A stretch of 47,966 nucleotides of DNA from Sphaerospermopsis aphanizomenoides BCCUSP55 (lineage in GTDB: Bacteria > Cyanobacteriota > Cyanobacteriia > Cyanobacteriales > Nostocaceae), in NCBI RefSeq assembly GCF_001586785.1, contig NZ_LUFH02000042.1, positions 1-47,966 of the forward strand, read 5' to 3'. The position numbers and the translations under genes are program-made. The notes under the pieces were generated by a model, which was given only the letters and a program-made list of their open reading frames with translations, was not told where the DNA came from and did no database searches. Positions 28,382 to 36,498 of this stretch are shown here, piece by piece; position 1 is the first letter of the stretch, and every line of letters begins with the position of its first letter.

Positions 28382-28921
28382 ATGAGACGTAAATCAACTG
28401 GTAGATCAGCGACTACTTCTAAACCCTCTGCTTTCCAATCCCCAGCATGGAATTTAACAACCATTGCAATTTTGGGGGGGGTTCTGGTTTTAGGTATTGG
28501 GATTGGGATTGCGTTTAGTTCTACAAGCACATTAAGTCCTCAAAATGTGGCCTCCCGTGAATTCATTGATACTAAAGCACCAAACCCGGAAATTTGTGTG
28601 CAGTATGGAGCTAGTGCGATGGTGATGGATGCCAGACTATTTGTGACTCTTAACCCTTTTAATGTTTATGTTGCCCAGCCGAATATTCGTCCTGGATGTG
28701 TTCTCCGGCAAAATAACTGGGCAATTTTAGAAAATAAAAAACTGGTGACATCAGATCAGGTCAGGGAATGTAAAAATCGTTTGAATACCTTTGGTTTTAC
28801 AGGTGATTTAAATAGTGAAAAGCCAGATATCAGGTGTATATACCAGAATGAATCGGCACAAAACTTCTTTTTATCTCAACCAGGTGCAGTCGGACCTTCT
28901 CAGGATACAGAAAGATTTTAA
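28382..28921 (+). CDS. DUF3172 domain-containing protein
   Basis: A 179-residue protein with a basic N-terminus, one transmembrane helix at about 27-47 (TIAILGGVLVLGIGIGIAF) and a conserved cysteine-bearing domain with PNPEICVQYGASAMVMDARL, PFNVYVAQPNIRPGCVLR and FTGDLNSEKPDIRCIYQNES. This matches the cyanobacteria-and-plastid DUF3172 family. Function unknown; probably a thylakoid or plasma-membrane anchored protein. Same strand as ndhN. Confidence 0.8.
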   Translation: MRRKSTGRSATTSKPSAFQSPAWNLTTIAILGGVLVLGIGIGIAFSSTSTLSPQNVASREFIDTKAPNPEICVQYGASAMVMDARLFVTLNPFNVYVAQPNIRPGCVLRQNNWAILENKKLVTSDQVRECKNRLNTFGFTGDLNSEKPDIRCIYQNESAQNFFLSQPGAVGPSQDTERF

Positions 28922-28932
28922 GAATAAAGAAT

Positions 28933-28960
28933 TCAGGAGTCAGGAGTCAGGAGTCAGGAA
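28933..28960. repeat. GGAGTCA tandem heptamers
   Basis: Three to four GGAGTCA units directly after the DUF3172 stop codon; STRR class. Confidence 0.8.
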
Positions 28961-29010
28961 GCATAAGAAAATACACGCATTCCCTATTTCCTATTTTGAC
29001 TTTTGAGTTT

Positions 29011-29736
29011 TTATTTAGTGTTGGGTAGCGGCTGACCAAATTCAATTATAGGAATATTAGGAACTGGCTGTACATAGTTCTGAGAATTAGGGGCTGTAAT
29101 GAGATTGCGATTCTCGGAAGTATTGGGAGAATTAGCTGGGAGAATAATCAAGTTGGATAGTGAAGATGGGTTTTGAGAATTGAGGGGCGGTACAATTACA
29201 AAAGGTTTTTGGTTGATAGGTAAATTGGTGGTTGGTGGTGGAAGAGTCAGGAAAGGATTTGAGGATGGCTGATTGATGGCAGAAGTGCTATTATGGGAGA
29301 TAATGGGGCTTAATACCCAGCGCGTGGGGTTTTTTGGGGAAATGGGTTGAAGTTTTACCTGGTTGGTATCGACAAAACTACCTGGTTCTAAATCTATGAC
29401 AATGCGTGTAATGTTCGGGCTAAATTGAGAAACTCGAATTTTCTGGATTTTTCCAGAATAGTTTTTATGGGTATCTACATTGCCTAACTGGGTATTAGGC
29501 AAATCTACAACTAAACGCGGGGGTTCTGCAAGGTAGAAATACTCAGGATTTGTACTTGCGGAAAGGGTTATTTCTAGTTGTTGAGATTGAGGATTAAACT
29601 GCCACTTATTGAGTTTTGCGGTTGTGACAGCAAGACTAATACTATTATTTAAGGTTATTCCTGCACATAAGCTCAATAAGCTAATCCTAAGAAGATATGA
29701 AGGGGAAAATTTCCTGGTTCTGAGTTTATTTTTCAT
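29011..29736 (-). CDS. AMIN-domain envelope protein
   Basis: A 241-residue secreted or membrane-anchored protein: signal-like hydrophobic segment to about residue 36, an AMIN domain (about 40-125: FNPQSQQLEITLSASTNPEY, PRLVVDLPNTQLG, IRVSQFSPNITRIVIDLEPG) and a long Pro/Ser/Asn-rich C-terminal tail. AMIN domains target proteins to peptidoglycan or septa (AmiC) or secretins (PilQ). No amidase or secretin domain follows here. The ATG lies 4 nt after the stop of the upstream 171-residue gene, so the pair is almost certainly one operon. Confidence 0.75.
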   Translation of the reverse strand: MKNKLRTRKFSPSYLLRISLLSLCAGITLNNSISLAVTTAKLNKWQFNPQSQQLEITLSASTNPEYFYLAEPPRLVVDLPNTQLGNVDTHKNYSGKIQKIRVSQFSPNITRIVIDLEPGSFVDTNQVKLQPISPKNPTRWVLSPIISHNSTSAINQPSSNPFLTLPPPTTNLPINQKPFVIVPPLNSQNPSSLSNLIILPANSPNTSENRNLITAPNSQNYVQPVPNIPIIEFGQPLPNTK

Positions 29737-29740
29737 GATG

Positions 29741-30256
29741 TTAATGGCTTTGAGATTTGGGATTGGCTTTTTGATCTGTTTGAGGTAGAGTGGTAAATTC
29801 TAAAATTGTGGAATTTTGATCAAGTTTTATTTGTCCAGGAATTTTATCTGTATTCATCTGTGACATTTGAATGGTGATTGGTTGAATTTGTTTAGTTTGG
29901 GAAGCAGGAGTTTGACAAAAGATGGAACTGTCAATATTTCCAGATAATTGCAGTTGTTGATTTTTCAAGATACCTGAGAGCGGAAGCTGTTGTTCTGTGT
30001 CTGTATTGGTGGTGGTTAATGGGAATAAAGCGGCATTTAGGTAAATACCAGACTGTTGAATATTGAGAACTAATGTGTTTGTTTGTTTGCAGTTTGCCAA
30101 GTTTGTGGCTAGGTTGAGACGATAGCGGTTGTTAATAGGGGTAGTAGCGCGGAGATGATTTTCACCGTAGGCGGTGACGGTTTTAAATAAGATGAGAACG
30201 GAGGCGATCGCTACTCCATAAAAGGCTAAAGATTTGAAGTTAAAATGGTTTATCAT
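29741..30256 (-). CDS. Hypothetical exported protein (171 aa)
   Basis: A 171-residue protein with an N-terminal hydrophobic segment (about 9-29) and a beta-rich body with two cysteines (NCKQTNTLV and SIFCQTPAS) and the internal phrase PLSGILKNQQLQLSGNID. I start it at the ATG at 30256; an upstream in-frame GTG (30271) falls in a TCAGTTG-type repeat. Coupled to the AMIN protein gene with a 4-nt gap, which suggests a shared periplasmic or cell-wall role. No family recognised. Confidence 0.6.
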   Translation of the reverse strand: MINHFNFKSLAFYGVAIASVLILFKTVTAYGENHLRATTPINNRYRLNLATNLANCKQTNTLVLNIQQSGIYLNAALFPLTTTNTDTEQQLPLSGILKNQQLQLSGNIDSSIFCQTPASQTKQIQPITIQMSQMNTDKIPGQIKLDQNSTILEFTTLPQTDQKANPKSQSH

Positions 30257-30400
30257 TTTGTCAGTTGTCACTTATAGCAGGAAGCAGAAGGCAGGAGGCA
30301 GTAGGGAAAGCCTTGTTATATCTACGTTTCAAGGATTAATAATGTCCTAATTATTCTGGCTACAGCTTTACAATCAATTATTGTTTGCAATTAAGAATAA
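30257..30400. repeat. Repeat-bearing spacer (antiporter to exported-protein pair)
   Basis: Contains GCAGGAA/GCAGGAG heptamer-like units (30283-30303) and a reverse-oriented copy of the TTAGGACAT repeat family (about 30308-30365), also seen near 8650 and 42490. Confidence 0.55.
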
Positions 30401-32596
30401 TTACGAATGATGAATTATTTCTTGGTGGTTAACTTCTGGTAGCAAGGAAGTAAGGTGAGAAGTTACTTGACTGTAACGACGGGTGATGAGTAGTGAGGAA
30501 CGGCATTTTATGGCTAGTTCATCTGTGTATCTTCCTAGAGTTTGTCTTTCTATTCCCCAAGCGCGACTAGTACCAGCAATGGTTAAATCAACATTTTCTG
30601 AAGCTGTAACTACTGCTTCCATTGGTTCTGGGAAGGGTATGGTTTTGATTTCTATGCGATCGCGTACACTAGTTGGTAATTGTTCAATCAATCTGTGCAG
30701 TTCATAACTTAATTCATCTTGGGTATGATTTCCTGTTAAAACTTGTAAAATCTGCAACATACAAGTATCACGGTTGATGAGTAGTCGCAGAGCGACAATC
30801 AGGGCTAAATCATCATGGATATTTGCAGAATAAGGAACTAGTAAACTTTCTAAACGTTCCCCGCCTTTATCCACAAATACTGCGACATCTACTGGGGCAG
30901 TAGTAAGAATTTGCCCAACTCTTCCACCTAAGCGATTGTTACTAAAGGCTGGACGATGCCATCCCACAAGAATTAAATCTGGCTGTTCGATTTTGGTTAT
31001 TTGTGCTGTTTCTCTGGCAACATTGCTGGATATACGAACGATGGGATGTATGTAGGAGCGGATATTTTCCGGTTCTAAGGTATTAATTAATTCTTCTAGC
31101 TGTTGATGACGTTCGGCAATTAATCGGTTAGCTTCGGTTGGGGTGCTTTCAAAACCGTAGTCTTCTTCTAATTCAATCAGGCTGAGAGGATTGATAACAG
31201 CAGGTTGTCGATAGTTGAGAGCGATAGCTACTGCTAACTGTACCAAACCTTTTTGGGTACTGGGGTTAGCTACGGGTACTAAAATTCGGTAGGGGGTAAC
31301 GAAAGAGTCGAGACTTTCTGTCACCTGTGTATCTGTTTCCTGTTCTGGTTCTGGTTCTAATACATCTAACTTGATCAAGCGTTTTGGATATGTCCACTCT
31401 AGTAATGGTGATGTCATAAATGTTGTCACCAATGCCATAATGACTAGCATGGTGAAAAGCAAAGGTGAAATTACACCCAACTCTAAACCAATATTTAAGA
31501 CAATTAATTCGGTTAAACCGCGAGTATTCATTAACCAACCAAGTGCAGAAGCTTCTCGTTTATTAATGCCACTGACACGAGCCGCTACATAAGTACCAAT
31601 GTATTTACCTACAATAGCTACGGCTAAAACCAACGCACATAAAACCCATAATTCAGGACGATTTAGCAAGCCTATTTGTGTTCTTAAACCACTGTAGGCA
31701 AAAAACACTGGCAGCAGAAAAATTAAGACAAAATCTTCAGTTTTTACTGCTAATTCTCTGACTAATTCGGCATTTTTAGGCATTGCTGCGCCTAATAAAA
31801 ATGCCCCAAAAATTAGGTGAATACCAATTAGTTCAGTAATGAGGGCTGAAGCTACAACTCCCATGTAAATTAAAGCCAGAACAAATTGGCTCAAACGTCC
31901 AGCGCGGCGATAATGAGTAACTAGGCGTTTAAGAAACCAACGCCCAACGGTGAACATAAAGCCTATGTAGAGAAGGCTGGCAATAATTGTCAGGATAGCT
32001 TGGCGGTCAATGCTACCATGACGAGCTACGGCGATCGCTAGAGCTAACAAACACCAAGCTGTGACATCATCCACCGCAGCACAAGTTAAGGCTAATGTCC
32101 CTAACCTTGTTCCTTGCAAATTATTTTCAGTGATAATTCGCGCTAACACAGGAAAGGCTGTAATTGACATCGCCGCACCTAAAAATAAGGCAAAGGCGGT
32201 GAAAGATACACTAGCACTAGAAACGAGAGGATAAAGCACTATTGATAGAATGCTGCCCAAAGAGAAAGGAACTAAAATGCTGACATGAGAAGTCAGAATT
32301 GCCACTTCTAACTGACTGCTTAGATATTTCGGATTTAGTTCTAAACCAATCAAAAACATGAAAAATATTAGCCCTACCTGAGATAAAACATTCAGGAAAG
32401 GAATGGTTTCTGGTGGAAACAGGGTAGCTGCTGCATGGGGAGCAATCAAACCAAATAATGATGGACCCAACATGATACCAGCAACAATTTCACCAATGAC
32501 CAATGGTTGTTTAATTGATTTAAATGCTAGTCCTACCAGTCGTGATAGTCCAATCACAATTAACACTTCAACCAGAACGAGAATAACTGTATGCAT
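30401..32596 (-). CDS. CPA2-type cation/proton antiporter with C-terminal USP domains
   Basis: A 731-residue protein. The first about 400 residues hold roughly 12 membrane segments of the monovalent cation:proton antiporter-2 type (GEIVAGIMLGPSLFGLI, FFMFLIGLELNPKYL, CAAVDDVTAWCLLALA with the paired acidic residues, MNTRGLTELIVLNIGLELG). From about 430, two tandem universal-stress-protein-like regions follow (PYRILVPVANPSTQKG and RLESLLVPYSANIHDD). It probably exchanges Na+ or K+ for H+ at the plasma or thylakoid membrane, in the manner of NhaS3-like proteins; ion not fixed by sequence. Upstream of the two envelope genes on the same strand. Confidence 0.9.
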   Translation of the reverse strand: MHTVILVLVEVLIVIGLSRLVGLAFKSIKQPLVIGEIVAGIMLGPSLFGLIAPHAAATLFPPETIPFLNVLSQVGLIFFMFLIGLELNPKYLSSQLEVAILTSHVSILVPFSLGSILSIVLYPLVSSASVSFTAFALFLGAAMSITAFPVLARIITENNLQGTRLGTLALTCAAVDDVTAWCLLALAIAVARHGSIDRQAILTIIASLLYIGFMFTVGRWFLKRLVTHYRRAGRLSQFVLALIYMGVVASALITELIGIHLIFGAFLLGAAMPKNAELVRELAVKTEDFVLIFLLPVFFAYSGLRTQIGLLNRPELWVLCALVLAVAIVGKYIGTYVAARVSGINKREASALGWLMNTRGLTELIVLNIGLELGVISPLLFTMLVIMALVTTFMTSPLLEWTYPKRLIKLDVLEPEPEQETDTQVTESLDSFVTPYRILVPVANPSTQKGLVQLAVAIALNYRQPAVINPLSLIELEEDYGFESTPTEANRLIAERHQQLEELINTLEPENIRSYIHPIVRISSNVARETAQITKIEQPDLILVGWHRPAFSNNRLGGRVGQILTTAPVDVAVFVDKGGERLESLLVPYSANIHDDLALIVALRLLINRDTCMLQILQVLTGNHTQDELSYELHRLIEQLPTSVRDRIEIKTIPFPEPMEAVVTASENVDLTIAGTSRAWGIERQTLGRYTDELAIKCRSSLLITRRYSQVTSHLTSLLPEVNHQEIIHHS

Positions 32597-33552
32597 AGTT
32601 TCCTCACTATTTACTATCCGGTTTCACTAAGATAATTCTTTACAACAGTGGAAATTGTCAACCTTTTGGAGATAATAAAATTTTGTAGATTGTAATTTGT
32701 TAATTATTGTTACAAAGTCAGCCTAGGATTTAACTATGAATGTATGAGTTTGTTCAAGATAATCACAGAAATTACAGCAGAATTCAGAAGTCGTAGGGGC
32801 GAAGCATTCGGAAAGTAGCCTTGGACAAAAACTTATAATTGGTCGCCCGAATGCTGATGCTTCCAGCACGCTACGCGAACGCCCGTACAGGAGTCAGGAG
32901 TAAAACTGGCTTGTTGTCCAGCTTTGAATTTAGCAGTATCCCAATGAAAGCAAAAATAAATGCAGCAATACTAAAAACTCTCTTAAACCATCTTAACTAT
33001 GCCTTCTGCACGCTACGCGAACGTTTCTTTTGCGTTCTTCGTGGTAATACCTCCGGCTTCCGTAAGGGATACATTCATATCAAGCCTGGGAGCAATTACC
33101 AGATTTCAAAAAAATCAACTTACACATTTGGGATACTCCCTTGAATGTAGATTCTTTACTTTATTGATCTGCAATCTGCTTGAGAACTAACTCAAAATTG
33201 GGCAGAGAAACATCCTGGTAAGGGAATAAGATTGAGAATAATATTCAATCATCAGTGAAGATTGTGATTGATTTTTTATTTTCTCTTTAGTTGTGGTTTA
33301 TCTCTGAGGTTATAGTTTGTCAGCCATACTAGACGAAACTAAGAACAAAGTTTGAGGATCTGGAGGATATACCATTTTTTTTATTATCCCCATATCAGCC
33401 GTATTTTTAATTAATTTATCTTATTGCCAGTAAAAAAATATACATATTATTTTTAGTAGTGATATTGATATCAATTGGTCGTTAAATTTTGTTAAGATTA
33501 AAGACGATTTCAGCTTTACCCCTCATATTCCCCCTACCTAAAGAGATACTTC
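32597..33552. other. Gene-free intergenic region with palindromic repeats
   Basis: These 956 bp separate two divergent genes. GCATTCGG (32804-32811) and CCGAATGC (32847-32854) form an inverted pair inside a GGGGCGAAGC-type repeat. GCACGCTACGCGAACG occurs twice (about 32867-32882 and 33008-33023). The remainder is AT-rich and should hold promoters for the antiporter and ABC-F genes. Open frames at 32839-33190 cover repeat DNA and are not credible. Confidence 0.55.
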
Positions 33553-35247
33553 ATGTTGAGACTGGAACATATCAGCAAAATTTACCCTACAGGCGAAGTC
33601 CTGAAAGATATCAACTGGGAAGTCAAACCAGGCGATCGCATTGGCTTAGTTGGCGTTAACGGTGCGGGAAAGTCCACCCAACTGAAAATTATCTCCGGGG
33701 AAATTGAACCAACTGCTGGGGAAATTATTCGTCCAGCGAGTCTACACATAGCGTATCTAAACCAAGAGTTTGAAGTAGACCCGACTCGTACAGTTAATGA
33801 AGAATTTTGGACAGTATTTAAAGAAGCCAACGCAGTGCAATTAGGCTTGGCTCAGGTGCAGCGTGCTATGGAAACCGCTACACCAGAGGAATTAGATGAC
33901 CTGATTCACAAGTTAGATCGCTTGCAACGCCAATTTGAAGCTTTGGATGGTTATGGCTTAGATGCGCGAATTGGAAAAATTCTACCAGAAATGGGGTTTC
34001 AGGTGGAAGATGGCGATCGCCTGGTTAGTGCCTTTTCCGGTGGTTGGCAGATGCGAATGAGTTTAGGTAAAATTCTGCTACAAAAGCCAGATTTGTTACT
34101 GCTGGACGAACCGACAAACCACTTAGACTTAGAAACCATTGAGTGGTTAGAAAATTACCTGAGAGGATTAATTACCCCAATGGTGATAGTTTCCCATGAC
34201 CGGGAATTTCTAGACCGTCTCTGTACACAAATCGTAGAAACTGAACGTGGCGTTTCTAGTACATACCTTGGTAATTACTCTTCTTACTTGCAACAAAAAG
34301 CTGAAAATCAATCTGCACAACTTAACGCTTTTGAACGCCAACAGAAAGAATTAGAAAAGCAACAGGCGTTTGTAGATAAATTCCGCGCTAGTGCAACTCG
34401 CAGTACCCAAGCGAAAAGCCGAGAAAAACAACTAGACAAAATAGAACGGATTGAAGCACCAATTGCAGGAGTAAGAACACTGCATTTTCGTTTTCCACCC
34501 GCACCTCGCAGCGGACGGGAAGTAGTGGAAATCAAAGATTTAACTCATGTTTATGGAGATAAAATTCTCTTTTTAGGTGCTAATTTGCTGATTGAACGGG
34601 GAGATAGAATCGCTTTCTTAGGTCCCAACGGTGCAGGAAAATCTACACTGTTAAAAATGATTATGGGTGTAGAACCAGCCACAGAAGGAACTGTGAAACT
34701 GGGAGATCATAATGTTATCCCTGGTTACTTTGAACAGAACCAAGCAGAAGCATTAGACTTGAATAAAACAGTCATGGAAACTATTCATGATGAAGTTCCT
34801 GACTGGAAGAATGAAGAAGTCCGCACACTTTTAGGAAGGTTTTTATTTACTGGTGACACAGTATTTAAAAAAGTTGGGGCGTTAAGTGGAGGAGAAAAAG
34901 CTCGTTTAGCATTAGCGAAAATGCTGTTACGTCCAGCGAATTTAATCATTCTGGATGAGCCTACTAACCACTTAGATATTCCTGCTAAGGAAATGATGGA
35001 AGAGGCTTTGCAAAACTACGATGGTACAGCAATTGTAGTTTCCCACGACCGTTATTTTATCTCTCAAGTTGCGAATAAAATTGTAGAAATCCGGGATGGA
35101 GAATTTCGGGTTTATTTGGGAGATTATCATTACTACCTGAATAAAATTGAGGAAGAGAAAGAACAAGCAAAATTAGCAGCAATAGAAGCGGAGAAAGCCG
35201 CGAAGAAAGCCGCGAAAGCTGCTAAAGCGACAGCAAAGAAAAAATAG
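33553..35247 (+). CDS. ABC-F family ATP-binding cassette protein
   Basis: A 564-residue soluble protein with two ABC domains and no membrane part. Walker A GVNGAGKST (about 34-42) and GPNGAGKST in the second domain; signature motifs FSGGWQMR and LSGGEKAR; Walker B LLLLDEPTNHLD and LIILDEPTNHLD. The linker between them (ENQSAQLNAFERQQKELEKQ) matches the ABC-F arm region. ABC-F factors act on ribosomes as translation factors or antibiotic-protection proteins. The C-terminal tail is a Lys/Ala-rich coil. No resistance context. Confidence 0.93.
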   Translation: MLRLEHISKIYPTGEVLKDINWEVKPGDRIGLVGVNGAGKSTQLKIISGEIEPTAGEIIRPASLHIAYLNQEFEVDPTRTVNEEFWTVFKEANAVQLGLAQVQRAMETATPEELDDLIHKLDRLQRQFEALDGYGLDARIGKILPEMGFQVEDGDRLVSAFSGGWQMRMSLGKILLQKPDLLLLDEPTNHLDLETIEWLENYLRGLITPMVIVSHDREFLDRLCTQIVETERGVSSTYLGNYSSYLQQKAENQSAQLNAFERQQKELEKQQAFVDKFRASATRSTQAKSREKQLDKIERIEAPIAGVRTLHFRFPPAPRSGREVVEIKDLTHVYGDKILFLGANLLIERGDRIAFLGPNGAGKSTLLKMIMGVEPATEGTVKLGDHNVIPGYFEQNQAEALDLNKTVMETIHDEVPDWKNEEVRTLLGRFLFTGDTVFKKVGALSGGEKARLALAKMLLRPANLIILDEPTNHLDIPAKEMMEEALQNYDGTAIVVSHDRYFISQVANKIVEIRDGEFRVYLGDYHYYLNKIEEEKEQAKLAAIEAEKAAKKAAKAAKATAKKK

Positions 35248-35262
35248 AGAAAATTAGGAGCT

Positions 35263-35303
35263 AGGTGACTGATTACAATTCCCGCTATCTGTCACCTGTT
35301 TTC
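35263..35303 (+). terminator. Candidate terminator after the ABC-F gene
   Basis: AGGTGAC (35263-35269) pairs with GTCACCT (35291-35297) and is followed by GTTTTCT, about 16 nt past the stop. The 21-nt loop makes it moderate at best. Confidence 0.4.
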
Positions 35304-35361
35304 TAACTGGCAAATTACGTTAGATAGAATAGTTATGAACCCCAAGTCTAGCTAGAAATCT

Positions 35362-35928
35362 ATGATTAAAACAACTGTAAAGCAGATAACTTTTGAGGAG
35401 TACCTAACCTACGATGATGGTACAGATAATAAATATGAATTAGTTGATGGGGAGTTAGTGTTAATGCCACCTGCTGTATTTGGACACGCAGCTATAGTAA
35501 ATTTTATTTACATAGCTTTTTACCTAGAAATTCAACGTTTGGGTTTAGACTGGTTAGTAACTCCTGGTACAGTAGGCGTGAGAACGACTTTTAACAAGTC
35601 ACGTATTCCAGATATTTCTATAATCAACGGTGAAGAATGGCGACAAAATTCTCCTGATGCTCCTGCGGTTTTAGAAACTGCTCCATTATTAGTAGTAGAA
35701 ATTGTCAGCGAAGGTTCTATAAATACTGATTATCGTCGTAAAAGAACAGAGTATGCTAATCGAGAAATTCCAGAATATTGGATTGTAGATCCGATTAATT
35801 CTAAAGTTTCTATATTATTATTAGATGAAGGATTTTATGATGTTGTAGAATTTATAAATAATCAAAAAATTGTTTCTAAGACTTTTCCTGAATTGGATTT
35901 AACAGTACAACAAATATTGAATCTATAA
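35362..35928 (+). CDS. Uma2 family endonuclease-fold protein (DUF820)
   Basis: A 188-residue protein of the Uma2/DUF820 family, expanded in cyanobacteria and built on a PD-(D/E)XK nuclease fold. Landmarks: FEEYLTYDDGTDNKYELVDG near the start (Glu in ELVDGELV), RIPDISII (catalytic Asp), LVVEIVSEGS (Glu) and YRRKRTEYANREIPEYWIVD. Cellular role unknown; members often sit near mobile DNA. Its last bases overlap the convergent toxin remnant. Confidence 0.88.
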   Translation: MIKTTVKQITFEEYLTYDDGTDNKYELVDGELVLMPPAVFGHAAIVNFIYIAFYLEIQRLGLDWLVTPGTVGVRTTFNKSRIPDISIINGEEWRQNSPDAPAVLETAPLLVVEIVSEGSINTDYRRKRTEYANREIPEYWIVDPINSKVSILLLDEGFYDVVEFINNQKIVSKTFPELDLTVQQILNL

Positions 35929-36195
35929 AGTTAAAAATTTGATCAATTTGTTTTCTATATTTAGGTTACAACACCCCCGGACGCAAATATTTGTTTTGCA
36001 GTTAATTGCAAGTTGGGAAAGATTACTGATTACCTCTATTAATTCATCTTTCAATTTTGCTGTTTCAATAGCCTCTGCTGTTAAAGACAGCAGTTCTGAT
36101 GACAGTTTTTTCAAGGCTTCTTTTTCATCCTGATCAATATTGCTACGCTCGTTTTTTGGAAACCCAAACACAAAAAAACCAGCTATAGGACTCAT
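35923..36195 (-). pseudogene. Decayed RelE/HigB-like toxin gene
   Basis: The 90-codon frame contains AGFFVFGFPKNERSNIDQDE then LKKLSSELLSLTAEAIETA, close to the C-terminal half of RelE-like toxins of the COG4737 type (typical phrase FFVYGFAKNERDNI); recognition is from memory. The N-terminal half is missing: the frame stays open upstream of the ATG through VSENLGIRSFF but runs into heptamer-repeat DNA and a stop. The expected C-terminal stop is also lost, giving an alien tail of about 35 residues. No antitoxin gene follows. Confidence 0.5.
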
Positions 36196-36498
36196 ATTTG
36201 ATTTTTGAAAAAAACTCCGTATACCTAAATTCTCTGAAACCCTTTTGCCTCTTGCATGAGTGCCTCTTGCCTGCCTACATAGATAATTTCAGATATCAAG
36301 CCAGATTCCTATATCTTCCTTAAATATTAATAACAATTTTCTCAATTTCTCTACCCTGAACTCCTGATAGCGTTCACGTAGTGTGCCGTAAGCATAGCGT
36401 GGCGAAGCCATACTCCTCTCTTCTTCAACTTCTTTCTTCAACTAGCGGTTAGTAGTGGTATCATTCGGTTATTACAAAAAGTAAAGGGCAATTTTACT
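36196..36498. other. Intergenic region with heptamer and palindromic repeats
   Basis: This 303-bp spacer before gpmI contains CTTGCCT/TGCCTCT repeats (36240-36275) and a CATAGCGTGGCGAAGCC palindromic-type repeat (about 36370-36410). The gpmI promoter should lie in the last 90 bp; no clear boxes assigned. Confidence 0.5.

Noticed and set aside
32839-33190. Two overlapping open frames upstream of the ABC-F gene
   Set aside because: Both are translated from palindromic repeat sequence and low-complexity AT-rich DNA.
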